From NCBI GenBank assembly GCA_913020045.1, contig CAJWBE010000011.1:40625-104624 (forward strand): a stretch of 64,000 bases of DNA, given 5' to 3'. The number at the start of each line of letters is the position of its first letter. Within the stretch, counting starts at the first letter, position 1. Positions 39,905 through 48,046 of this stretch are shown in pieces. The position numbers and the translations under genes were made by a program. A model generated the notes under the pieces. It was not told the DNA's origin, did no database searches, and worked only from the letters and a program-made list of their open reading frames with translations. Source of the stretch: an uncultured Oleiphilus sp. GTDB lineage: Bacteria; Pseudomonadota; Gammaproteobacteria; Pseudomonadales; Oleiphilaceae.

Positions 39905-40622
39905 ATGCAGTTCCTCCCATTTCTATTGCTCCGCGGGAGCGTTCCATCTCCATTTTTTCGTTTTGTGAGGCTAATCGCTGAGCGATATCCAGAAGTCTAA
40001 AGCCGCCTGCTATCAAAAAAGAATACCCAAGCAACAAAACGTAAGTTTCGAGGGGATCTAATGCGAGTGCGGCAGAAACACTTACCAAGCCGAGCATTGC
40101 CAAACCAACAACCCATGTTGGGGACGCACAGCAAACTACCCAGAACATGGTCATACTTGCGGCGCCTACCAAAACAGATCCTATACCTGTTGCAGCGATA
40201 CCTGCTTTAAGTGATGTCTTTTTTGCACCACATGTAGCGTTTCTTTTACAGAAACGAAACAACCTGAAATTTATGAGCAGTAACACCGAAAGAATCATGA
40301 CCAATAACACTTTAAAAGGCATGATATTCAAGCTCCATTCAGAAATTCCGAACCCGTAGTCATAATTCATGAAACCAATTTCGACTAGCCATTCTTCACT
40401 GATTATCTTTGCCGCATCACTCAAGGCCGGTGTCGATTTTAGTATTTCCGCGCTGTTGCCTATCCAGTCATAAAAAGTGATGTAATTTGGCATGTTTTCG
40501 AATGTCAAAACCAAACTGATCATCAAAATTACGTAGTAGGCGATTGGAATTCCGACGATAGCGAGAAGCGTATTCGACGGATCGCGGGTTATTTCCTGTA
40601 AAAGTAATTGTTTGCGAGTCAT
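39897..40622 (-). CDS. Unknown membrane protein inside the ABC operon
   Basis: 241 residues that I do not recognise. About five hydrophobic segments are visible: 18-41, 103-119, 143-165, 167-187 and 192-206. Cysteines stand out: FCKRNATCGAK after the second segment and WVVCCASPTWVVG between later ones. No ATPase, EAA loop or enzyme motif is seen. Its start overlaps the permease stop (TAATG) and its end overlaps the ATPase gene, so it is made together with the transporter. It could be an accessory subunit, or a redox or metal-binding partner of the locus. Confidence 0.8.
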   Translation of the reverse strand: MTRKQLLLQEITRDPSNTLLAIVGIPIAYYVILMISLVLTFENMPNYITFYDWIGNSAEILKSTPALSDAAKIISEEWLVEIGFMNYDYGFGISEWSLNIMPFKVLLVMILSVLLLINFRLFRFCKRNATCGAKKTSLKAGIAATGIGSVLVGAASMTMFWVVCCASPTWVVGLAMLGLVSVSAALALDPLETYVLLLGYSFLIAGGFRLLDIAQRLASQNEKMEMERSRGAIEMGGTAYA

Positions 40623-41572
40623 TATCTGCTCCTTTTCTGCCAGGCAAGCATTGGCTGGGTAGCTAATCGAATGCCATAGGTTGATAAGGTGCCAAGCACG
40701 CCTATCACCAACATACCAACAACGATATCGGGATAGTTAATGAGTGAGTATGCATCCCAAGTAAAATATCCAATACCGTATTGACCGGATATGATTTCTC
40801 CAGCCAAAAGTGAAAACCAAGACACGCCCATACCTATTGCTAACCCAGCGGATATCGATGGCAAAGCAGCAGGCAATACAACATGCCAAAATATTTGAAG
40901 TTTGGATGCGCCAAGAGACTGGGCGGCCCTGACCAGCACCTCAGGTGTTTGTTCTACGCCATGGACAGTATTCAGAATGATCGGGAATAGAGCGCCAAGA
41001 AAGGTAATGTAAATGATTGATGATTCTTCTGTAGGCCACATCAAAATAGCCATAGGGATCCATGCGACAGCAGGGATTGGTCTGAAGACTTCAATGTATG
41101 GCATGACTATATTATTGGCCATTCTTGAGCGGCCCATAATAACACCTAGAAAGACCCCAATGAGCGTCGCAGCTAGATAGCCTTGCGCAATTCGGCCCAT
41201 ACTGACCCCGATATGTATATAAAACTCTTTGCTCTGGAAGTGCTCTGCAAATGCAGAACCTACAACCAGAGGAGCAGGGATGTTCTCAAAGTTTATATAC
41301 CAGTTAAAACCAGTTTCTGTCAGATAATGCCAAATGAGTACGCCAGCAAATAATGCTGCAATTCGTACCGTCCAGTCCTGTATACCGCCGGAGTATTTGC
41401 TCCAAAAGTTCGCAAGCCTCGTGGAAGTACTTTTAATTACTGGTGCAGCTGAATCTTGAATAAAATCAACCTGCATATTCTCAGTGATGACTGGCTGAGC
41501 ACCCGGATTATCGATATCTTGGGAACTGGAGCCATCTTTTATGCTATTCACTCGTTGATTAGGGGTGACCAC
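40622..41572 (-). CDS. ABC permease of the second transporter
   Basis: 316 residues with a long polar N-terminus (about 70 residues) and six or seven membrane helices. The ATPase-contact EAA loop is VRAAQSLGASKLQIFWHVVLP. The pattern matches NrtB/SsuC/TauC permeases. It shares one base with the downstream membrane-protein gene. Confidence 0.9.
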   Translation of the reverse strand: MVTPNQRVNSIKDGSSSQDIDNPGAQPVITENMQVDFIQDSAAPVIKSTSTRLANFWSKYSGGIQDWTVRIAALFAGVLIWHYLTETGFNWYINFENIPAPLVVGSAFAEHFQSKEFYIHIGVSMGRIAQGYLAATLIGVFLGVIMGRSRMANNIVMPYIEVFRPIPAVAWIPMAILMWPTEESSIIYITFLGALFPIILNTVHGVEQTPEVLVRAAQSLGASKLQIFWHVVLPAALPSISAGLAIGMGVSWFSLLAGEIISGQYGIGYFTWDAYSLINYPDIVVGMLVIGVLGTLSTYGIRLATQPMLAWQKRSR

Positions 41573-41728
41573 GGCTACTCCTTAGAACTTTTGTAGGTAA
41601 GGGCTGCTTGCGAGATTTGCAGTAGCGCAACGCCCTATAGTGATTTTTGTTTCAATGAGCGTTGTGGCAATCTCTCGCTAGAACCGACTGCTCTCTATAT
41701 CCCGTTGTGCTTTCTTACTCGTTTTAAT

Positions 41729-41760
41729 GGGTGCCAGTAGCAACAATTTTGCTGGCACCC
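41729..41760. other. Stable hairpin between binding protein and permease genes
   Basis: GGGTGCCAG (41729-41737) pairs perfectly with CTGGCACCC (41752-41760). No T-run follows on the minus strand, so it is probably not a full terminator. It may protect the 3' end of the binding-protein message and lower expression of the genes that follow, as in other ABC operons. Confidence 0.65.
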
Positions 41761-41770
41761 ACCCGTACTA

Positions 41771-43201
41771 TTAGCGAGCGGCAACTTTCGCTGGGTCATC
41801 TATGCCATCCATAATAGAGGCGACTTTGACCAAGGTGTCTGCAAACTCCAATACGATTCCTTTCACTTTTGCAGCGTAAGCTTCAGCCTCGGCCTTGCGC
41901 ATAAACGTTGCGACCGCTCCTTCATCCGTTACGATGAAAAAAGCTACTTTACCGAACAGTTTTAGACCGGTTTCTTCGTCATAAACATAAGTTGAGTTGA
42001 GCTTGGCGCCTGTGGCATTGAAACCGTTTACGGCGGTTAGAAACTCATTAAGCGATGTGTAGCTTGAGACACCTTCACGAGAGTGCCAGATTTCATTTGG
42101 TAAGCTGGCATTGGCTACGGCAGGGTCAACCAATATTTTTTTCTCAGCGTCATGGTCAATACCGAGTTCCTTGTAGGCAGCTTCTATAAAATCTTCTGTA
42201 ATCCACTCATCGAAGTCCAAAGGTGGGATGGCCTTTTCACGTTTCAATACACCGTGGTTAAATTTCAATGCATCCACAAATTCAGGCTTGATAGTTGGGT
42301 CTAGCGTTAAGTGGCCACCTTTCGAGAAGTAGATATAAAGCACTTCTTTTTCTACGCCTGTCCAACCTTCCAATTTGGTAACTGCTTCCATTGGGTCCTT
42401 CTTTACCCACTCACCCGCTTCATATACAGCTTTTACAAACGCTGTTACGACTTCAGGGTACTTGTCGGAAAAGTCTTCACGAACAACGACACCATGCAAA
42501 TAGGGGATGCCTGTCTCAGAACCGTCATAAACTTTACGGCCAGTTCCTCGGAACTCCATGATTTCGGACCAGGGGCAGAAATCTGCGTGCGCATCGATCT
42601 TGCCAGTTGCGATATTTGCAGCGCCGACCGCAGGGCTTTGGTTTTTAAGTGAATACTCTGAAGGCTTTATGTCAGCATCTTGCATCGCTTTGAGTAACAT
42701 TCCCCATGCGGCACTCCCAACGGGCACGGAGACATCTTTACCCTTTAATTGCGCAAAGCTGTATACGTCAGACGCAACAGGAACAACAACTGCATTACCA
42801 GACCCTTTAAGGTTATAACCCGTGCCTGCTACATATTTCGTGCGTAAACTTTTAGTCTCTTGGAATTTAGCGCCGTTTACTATTAGAGGGTAGTCACCCA
42901 TCACTCCGAAATTCAGCTTGTTTGCCATCATCTGATTGGTGATTGGTCCGCCAGAGCTGTAGTCACTCCATTTTATTTCATAATCTACATCTTCATACTT
43001 GCCAGTTTTTGGTAAGTGTTTTTCCAGTAAGCCCAGCTCTTTAACAATAATTCCAGCAGTATATGTATCGGTACACATACTCTGGTGGCCAACACCGATT
43101 TTGATGGTCTCAGCCATAACCATGCTAGAAGCAAATGCCGTTACGACACCTACTAATAACGCCTTACCGTAGATCTTTGAGATTGTTTTCGAAGTTTTCA
43201 T
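41771..43201 (-). CDS. NrtA/CmpA-like solute-binding protein
   Basis: 476 residues. The signal peptide is about residues 1-30 (cut after SSMVMA). The NMT1/NrtA fold is recognisable from IGVGHQSMCTDTYTAGI, KLNFGVMGDYPLIVNGAKF and the GSAAWGMLLKAMQDADI stretch. It is 130-140 residues longer than the TauA-like protein of the first arm because of an extra C-terminal part. It is the first gene of the second ABC arm. Substrate unknown; having two different binding proteins suggests two related compounds or two uptake conditions. Confidence 0.88.
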   Translation of the reverse strand: MKTSKTISKIYGKALLVGVVTAFASSMVMAETIKIGVGHQSMCTDTYTAGIIVKELGLLEKHLPKTGKYEDVDYEIKWSDYSSGGPITNQMMANKLNFGVMGDYPLIVNGAKFQETKSLRTKYVAGTGYNLKGSGNAVVVPVASDVYSFAQLKGKDVSVPVGSAAWGMLLKAMQDADIKPSEYSLKNQSPAVGAANIATGKIDAHADFCPWSEIMEFRGTGRKVYDGSETGIPYLHGVVVREDFSDKYPEVVTAFVKAVYEAGEWVKKDPMEAVTKLEGWTGVEKEVLYIYFSKGGHLTLDPTIKPEFVDALKFNHGVLKREKAIPPLDFDEWITEDFIEAAYKELGIDHDAEKKILVDPAVANASLPNEIWHSREGVSSYTSLNEFLTAVNGFNATGAKLNSTYVYDEETGLKLFGKVAFFIVTDEGAVATFMRKAEAEAYAAKVKGIVLEFADTLVKVASIMDGIDDPAKVAAR

Positions 43202-43291
43202 GTGACACTCCTATGACTGCAGTACAACTTGTACTAAACTTGTATTATCCGTGTTTAACTTTGCATCAAGCGTGCCATTATTATTATAAAG

Positions 43292-43319
43292 GTTACTAAT
43301 AATCATTATTATCAGTAAC
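43292..43319. repeat. 28-bp A/T-rich palindrome
   Basis: GTTACTAATAAT pairs with ATTATCAGTAAC in reverse complement across a short centre; 12 of 14 base pairs match. It lies midway between two divergent promoters and is longer than the GntR-like site, so it may bind a different regulator. Confidence 0.6.
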
Positions 43320-43517
43320 TTAGGGGTGGTTTGAGGTCTTTTGACTGTTTTGGGGTTGTTCGAATTTTTCGAGAAAAATGAAACATCATGAAGCGAAATT
43401 TTTTCCCTGCCCTGATAACGGGCAAGCCAACTATTAGATTCTTAGTACAAGTAATGCCAGTAGTACGCTGGTTTTGAGTGCGCAAAAATAGTTTTTTAAC
43501 CATGATCAGAGATTTCT

Positions 43518-43533
43518 ACTTGTTATGACATGT
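43518..43533. promoter_or_regulatory. Operator-like palindrome ahead of second GntR gene
   Basis: ACTTGTTATGACATGT, 40 bp upstream of the second GntR start, differs by one base from the site at 37473-37488. An overlapping second palindrome, GACATGTTATGTC, extends it. A shared operator for the two paralogous regulators is the simplest reading. Confidence 0.65.
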
Positions 43534-43572
43534 TATGTCCTTTATAGTTCTTCCAACTGAGACCAGAAAACC

Positions 43573-44328
43573 ATGACATCAAATGAAAAAACGCTCCAGC
43601 CTTCACCGCAGCCTTTATATATAAAAATTAAGGAGGCGTTAAAGAAAAGCATTCTTGAAGGGCTATATAAGGCACACGAGAAGCTTCCATCTGAGAAGTC
43701 TTTAATGACGCAATTTGGTGTAAGTCGGATTACTGTCCGACAGGCGCTGCGAGATCTAACCAGCGAAGGCTTAATTTTTAGCTCACAGGGTAAAGGCACG
43801 TTTGTCAGTAAACCTAAAGCGGTTCAAGACGTCCATCGCCTTGAAGGGTTTGGCGAGGCAATGGCTTCTAAGGGTTACGATACAAATGCAAGAGTGGTCG
43901 GTATTCGTCAAATGATTGGTAGCAGGGAAGTGCTCGAGGCATTGGACTTAAAAGCAAAAGCCTTAGTTGTCGAGGTTAAGAGGATACGGTATCTCAACCT
44001 AGAGCCCATTTCGATTGATACTTCATACTTCCCACTGGAGATCGGAGAACATTTTTTTAGTAAAGATCTTTCGGGAGATATTTTTCCGATGTTAGAGAAC
44101 CAGCTAGGAAGATCGTTAGGAAGAGCAGATATTCGCTTGGAAGCGCGTGCGGCAGATGAAGAAATAGCGGAACTACTGCAGATCGAACCTGGCAACCCAA
44201 TAATGTGGGTTCAAAGACTAACATTTGATCAGCATGGGGCGCCTGTGGATTTTGAATATTTGGCTATTCGTGGCGACTCGTATCAATACCATTTTGAAGT
44301 TGAACGTAATCAAGAGGTTAAAAAATGA
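43573..44328 (+). CDS. GntR/HutC-family regulator (second paralogue)
   Basis: 251 residues: winged helix (LPSEKSLMTQFGVSRITVRQ then ALRDLTSEGLIF) and UTRA effector domain. It is the same length as the paralogue at 36632 and shares GKGTFVSKPKA and GFGEAM. Its stop overlaps the flavoprotein start by 4 bp, so regulator and enzyme are coupled. It likely controls this operon and perhaps both ABC arms. Confidence 0.9.
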   Translation: MTSNEKTLQPSPQPLYIKIKEALKKSILEGLYKAHEKLPSEKSLMTQFGVSRITVRQALRDLTSEGLIFSSQGKGTFVSKPKAVQDVHRLEGFGEAMASKGYDTNARVVGIRQMIGSREVLEALDLKAKALVVEVKRIRYLNLEPISIDTSYFPLEIGEHFFSKDLSGDIFPMLENQLGRSLGRADIRLEARAADEEIAELLQIEPGNPIMWVQRLTFDQHGAPVDFEYLAIRGDSYQYHFEVERNQEVKK

Positions 44329-46055
44329 ACTTACCCAGCGACATACGCGTGCAGGATGTAGATGTTTTGGTAATTGGTGGTGGTACTGCTGGCCCGATGG
44401 CGGCGGTAACTGCCAAAGAGCAAAACCCCGATGCGAAAGTGATGTTGCTTGAGAAGGCAAATGTTAAGCGATCGGGTGCTATTAGTATGGGCATGGACGG
44501 CCTGAACAACGCGGTTGTACCTGGACATTCAGAGCCCGAAGATTACGTGAAAGAGATTACGATTGCGAATGATGGAATAGTCTTACAAAAAGGCGTCATG
44601 GCTTATGCCGAGGGCTCCTTCGATATGATCCAAAAGCTCGATAGTTGGGGCGTCTATTTTCAAAAAGACGAGACTGGCGAGTACGATATGAAAAAAGTGC
44701 ACCATTTGGGCACTTATGTTTTGCCTATGCCAGAAGGGCACAACATTAAAAAGATTCTTTACCGCCGCTTGCGTCGTCACCGCGTAATGATTGAAAACCG
44801 CTATCAGGCAATTCGCTTATTGAAAGATAAAGACGGTGCTGTGTCCGGTTGCATTGCGTTGGGTACGCGAGATGCGGATATCATTGTTATCCGCGCCAAA
44901 GCTGTCGTTTTGTGCACGGGTGCCGCGGGCCGAATTGGTCTGCCAGCGTCTGGATATTTGTTTGGTACATATGAAAATCCATCTAATTGTGGTGATGGTC
45001 ACTCTATGGCGTATCACGTGGGCGCAGAGCTAACAGGTCTAGAGTGCTATCAGATAAACCCATTATTGAAAGATTACAACGGGCCCGCTTGTGCCTATGT
45101 TACGGGTCCTTTGGGCGGTTATACCGCGAATGCAAAAGGCGACCGTTTCATCGAATGTGACTACTGGAGTGGTCAAATGATGATGGAATTTTACAACGAA
45201 TTACAGGGCGGTAATGGCCCGGTATTTTTGAAACTGGATCACCTTGCTGAAGAAACAATTCAAGAAATTGAGCATGTTCTTCATACCAATGAGAGACCGA
45301 GCAGGGGACGCTTTCATGACGGGCGCGGAACAGACTATCGAACAAAAATGGTTGAAATGCACATTTCGGAAATTGGCTTTTGTGCAGGCCACTCGGCATC
45401 AGGTGTTTGGATCAATGAAAAAGGTGAAACGACTGTTCCTGGTTTATATGGTGCGGGCGATATGGCTTCGATACCACATAGCTATATGCTGGGAGCGTTT
45501 GTTTATGGCCAAATCTGTGGAGAAAACGCAACTGAGTATGCTCTAACTAGGGAGCTTCCTGAGTTAGACGTGGAATATATTATTGCCGAGCGAGATCGTA
45601 TTCTAGCGCCAATGAAGCGCACGGATGGTATACCCCCGAGTCAGTTTGAATTCAAGGTGCGTCGTTTAGTTAATGACTACCTTCAGCCGCCCAAAGTAAC
45701 GAAAAAAATGGACATTGGACTCGCGCGATTGGAGGCGATGAAAGAAGACATAGGCCACCTTTATGCGCGTGATGCACACGAGCTACTTAGAGCAAACGAG
45801 GCGCAACATGTTTTCGATTGTGCGCAGATGGCCGCAGTCGCTTCCATGTATCGTACTGAAAGTCGTTGGGGTCTATACCACAATTATGTCGACTTTCCTG
45901 CAACAGATAATGACAACTGGTTCTGTCATGTACAGTTGTTCAAAGACGAAAATAGTCAAATGGCATGCTCAACTAAACCAGTTGACCCTTATGTGGTTGA
46001 GTTGGACGAAGACGAGAAAAATGCATATCAACAAATGCGCGTCCAAGCGGGTTAA
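44325..46055 (+). CDS. AprA/fumarate-reductase-like FAD protein
   Basis: 576-residue flavoprotein of the succinate dehydrogenase/fumarate reductase/APS reductase alpha superfamily. The FAD-binding GGGTAG motif (18-23) starts the Rossmann fold. GLYGAGDMASIPHSYMLGAF is the conserved second FAD region. SGAISMGMDGLNN near residue 50 and the lengths resemble the alpha subunit of APS reductase. The next gene encodes an AprB-like ferredoxin, which strengthens this. However no ATP sulfurylase or dsr gene is present, so it is not called a true APS reductase. It is probably a new-substrate oxidoreductase of an organosulfur or related pathway. Confidence 0.85.
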   Translation: MNLPSDIRVQDVDVLVIGGGTAGPMAAVTAKEQNPDAKVMLLEKANVKRSGAISMGMDGLNNAVVPGHSEPEDYVKEITIANDGIVLQKGVMAYAEGSFDMIQKLDSWGVYFQKDETGEYDMKKVHHLGTYVLPMPEGHNIKKILYRRLRRHRVMIENRYQAIRLLKDKDGAVSGCIALGTRDADIIVIRAKAVVLCTGAAGRIGLPASGYLFGTYENPSNCGDGHSMAYHVGAELTGLECYQINPLLKDYNGPACAYVTGPLGGYTANAKGDRFIECDYWSGQMMMEFYNELQGGNGPVFLKLDHLAEETIQEIEHVLHTNERPSRGRFHDGRGTDYRTKMVEMHISEIGFCAGHSASGVWINEKGETTVPGLYGAGDMASIPHSYMLGAFVYGQICGENATEYALTRELPELDVEYIIAERDRILAPMKRTDGIPPSQFEFKVRRLVNDYLQPPKVTKKMDIGLARLEAMKEDIGHLYARDAHELLRANEAQHVFDCAQMAAVASMYRTESRWGLYHNYVDFPATDNDNWFCHVQLFKDENSQMACSTKPVDPYVVELDEDEKNAYQQMRVQAG

Positions 46056-46077
46056 TTCAAAATTCAGGAGTAAAAAT

Positions 46078-46311
46078 ATGCCTATTGCATCGCAAATATC
46101 TATGGTTCCAGTAGTCGTTGACGACGAAAAGTGTATCGCCGAAAAGGGCTGTCGTACGTGTATTGACGTGTGTCCTCTCGACGTATTATGGATTAACGAA
46201 GAGAGTGGAAAAGCCTATATGAAGTACGACGAGTGCTGGTATTGCATGCCGTGCGAAGCGGACTGTCCTACGGATGCTGTGACTGTAAACATTCCCTACT
46301 TATTGCGCTGA
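46078..46311 (+). CDS. AprB-like 2x[4Fe-4S] ferredoxin
   Basis: 77 residues; ATG at 46078 with AGGAG nine bases upstream. Two cluster motifs are present: C19-x5-C25-x2-C28-x3-C32-P and C53-x2-C56-x2-C59-x3-C63-P. The sequence GCRTCIDVCPLDVLW and ECWYCMPCEADCP resembles the electron-transfer beta subunit of APS reductase but lacks its C-terminal tail. It is the likely direct partner of the flavoprotein encoded 22 bp upstream. Confidence 0.93.
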   Translation: MPIASQISMVPVVVDDEKCIAEKGCRTCIDVCPLDVLWINEESGKAYMKYDECWYCMPCEADCPTDAVTVNIPYLLR

Positions 46312-46318
46312 GGTTCCT

Positions 46319-47290
46319 ATGTCAAATTTTTCCGATCCACTTTTAGCCTCGATCGCTAGCCGTTTAGATGACGCTGACCCTGGTATTCGCCGTGTTGCAG
46401 TGTTGGATTTGGTGGATAGTCCAGAAGCAGAAGCCGTTGACCTATTAATTCGCGCTCTTAGCGACGCAGATGAAGCTGTGCGCATGGAAGCAGCAAAAGT
46501 AATTGATGAGTTTGAACCTCGAGATATGATGGGTGCGCTTGTTGACGCTTTAACGTCGGCCGACAAAAACGTCAAGAATGCCGCTGCGAATGCGCTGGCT
46601 GACTTAAAAGACGTCAGTGCTGCGCCAGCTTTAATTGAGGCACTGAAGGTTGATGACCCTTTTGTTTTGTCTTCAATCTTGCGCTCTCTTAAACAACTTA
46701 AAATTAAGGATGCGCGACCACATGCTTTGACGCTGTTGAGTCACGCCGACTCAGGTGTTAGGCGCGAGGCTGTGAGTGTTCTTGGGTATTTGCAAGAAAC
46801 TGACAACTTGCCACAACTTATGTCTATTGCTGCCAGTGACTCTGATGCTGAAGTGCGACGAACAGCTATTGGCGCACTTGTTTACGCGGATAGCGCTCAA
46901 GTTGCTAAAGCGTTGGTTAGTGGCTTGTCTGATGAAAATTGGCAGGTCCGCGTTGAGGCTACAAAAGGTTTGGGTCGTTTGAACGTGCAAAGTGCAATTG
47001 ACGACCTAATAGCAGCGACTAATGATTCGATGTGGCAGGTGCAAGAAAAAGCGGCTGAAGCGCTAGGGAAAATAGGCTCTACCCAAGCGATTGCAGCATT
47101 GAGATCCTGCCTAGACAACCCTATTAGTAATTTGCGAAAAGCAGCAGTCGCAGCCCTTGGGGAGATCGCTCATCCTGACTGCATGGATTTGATCGACATC
47201 GCGCTTAATGACAATGACCCAGATGTACGAAAATTAGCGCGCTGGGCCAAAGATCAAGTCGAAGCAAGCATCAGTGCAGAAGGAGAGTAG
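46319..47290 (+). CDS. HEAT-repeat (PBS lyase-like) protein
   Basis: 323 residues built almost wholly of about ten 30-residue HEAT-like helix pairs (for example DADEAVRMEAAKVIDEFEP, SDAEVRRTAIGALVYADSAQ, DNDPDVRKLARWAKDQ). It has no signal peptide and is acidic. Its ribosome binding site overlaps the ferredoxin stop, and the next ferredoxin starts 3 bp after its stop, so it is made with both. Phycobilin lyase-type HEAT proteins act as scaffolds or cofactor-loading chaperones; here a scaffold for the flavoprotein-ferredoxin complex is the best guess. Confidence 0.9.
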   Translation: MSNFSDPLLASIASRLDDADPGIRRVAVLDLVDSPEAEAVDLLIRALSDADEAVRMEAAKVIDEFEPRDMMGALVDALTSADKNVKNAAANALADLKDVSAAPALIEALKVDDPFVLSSILRSLKQLKIKDARPHALTLLSHADSGVRREAVSVLGYLQETDNLPQLMSIAASDSDAEVRRTAIGALVYADSAQVAKALVSGLSDENWQVRVEATKGLGRLNVQSAIDDLIAATNDSMWQVQEKAAEALGKIGSTQAIAALRSCLDNPISNLRKAAVAALGEIAHPDCMDLIDIALNDNDPDVRKLARWAKDQVEASISAEGE

Positions 47291-47293
47291 GCC

Positions 47294-47620
47294 ATGACTT
47301 TTGTGGTAACGGAGCAGTGTATTAAATGTAAATACACCGATTGTGTTGATGTGTGCCCTGTCGATTGTTTTCACGAAGGGCCAAATTTTATCGTGATTGA
47401 TCCTGAGATTTGTATTGACTGCGCTCTGTGTGTTCCTGAGTGCCCGGTAGATGCAATCTACGAGGAAAGCGATTTGCCGGAAAATATGACGGACTATATC
47501 GCATTAAATGCGGAACTTGCTACAAAATGGCCAGTTATAGACGAAACCAAAGAGCCGTTGCCCGATGCAGAGGAGTGGGCGGACATGCCCGACAAACGCA
47601 GCGCATTAATTCTTCCATGA
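47294..47620 (+). CDS. 7Fe ferredoxin (FdxA-type)
   Basis: 108 residues. Cysteine spacing (C9, C12, C17, C21, then C40, C43, C46, C50) and the sequence [20 protein letters not shown] match FdxA-type seven-iron ferredoxins, with one [3Fe-4S] and one [4Fe-4S] cluster. The C-terminal half is the usual acidic extension. With the FNR encoded downstream it completes an electron chain from NADPH. Confidence 0.95.
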   Translation: MTFVVTEQCIKCKYTDCVDVCPVDCFHEGPNFIVIDPEICIDCALCVPECPVDAIYEESDLPENMTDYIALNAELATKWPVIDETKEPLPDAEEWADMPDKRSALILP

Positions 47621-47713
47621 GGCCCGTTAATTGATAATGCGGTTTGTTCGTTCAAACAGCGTTATCAAGCGGTTTTAAATTCCTATCGATCCATCATTAG
47701 TTGAGAAAGCATA

Positions 47714-48046
47714 GTGAATCACTCATTCAATGACACAATAGCCCCACCCCAAAATATCACCTTTAGAAAAGGCGAAGCTGCTGTGACAGTGACGTGGAAA
47801 AATGGTGAAAGTAACACTATTTATGGGAATGAATTGAGGCGCTTTTGCGCCTGTTCAGAATGTCGTGCAAGAAAGGTCGTTGGGGTCAACATAATAAGCG
47901 TTTCGTCAGAACTGGCAGATGTGTCATTGATGGGGAATCACTCGTTACATGTGAAATTTAGTGACGGGCATGAGAGGGGTATTTTTCCCTGGCCCTACCT
48001 ATATGCGATTTCACAAGGTAGGGGTATGGAACATCTCAGTGAATGA
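47714..48046 (+). CDS. DUF971 protein
   Basis: 110 residues with the DUF971 pattern: NGESNTIYGNELRRFCACSE followed by CRARK (possible zinc-binding Cys set) and FSDGHERGIFPWPYLYAI. The same domain is the N-terminal part of gamma-butyrobetaine hydroxylase and is found fused to Mrp-type proteins in other bacteria. An Mrp gene lies in the same operon, so a joint role in Fe-S supply is likely. GTG start. Confidence 0.88.
   Translation: MNHSFNDTIAPPQNITFRKGEAAVTVTWKNGESNTIYGNELRRFCACSECRARKVVGVNIISVSSELADVSLMGNHSLHVKFSDGHERGIFPWPYLYAISQGRGMEHLSE

Larger units (their letters stand above)
43202..43572. promoter_or_regulatory. Divergent control region of the central locus
   Basis: 371 bp between the divergent second ABC arm and the GntR-flavoprotein operon. 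It holds two ACTTGT half-sites (43227-43232 and 43238-43243) next to the binding-protein start, the 28-bp palindrome at 43292-43319 and the GntR operator-like site at 43518-43533. This is the main regulatory node of the locus. Confidence 0.65.

Noticed and set aside
44325..46311. Naming the flavoprotein-ferredoxin pair aprA and aprB
   Set aside because: No ATP sulfurylase, qmo, aprM or dsr genes, and the ferredoxin lacks the AprB tail; only likeness is claimed.
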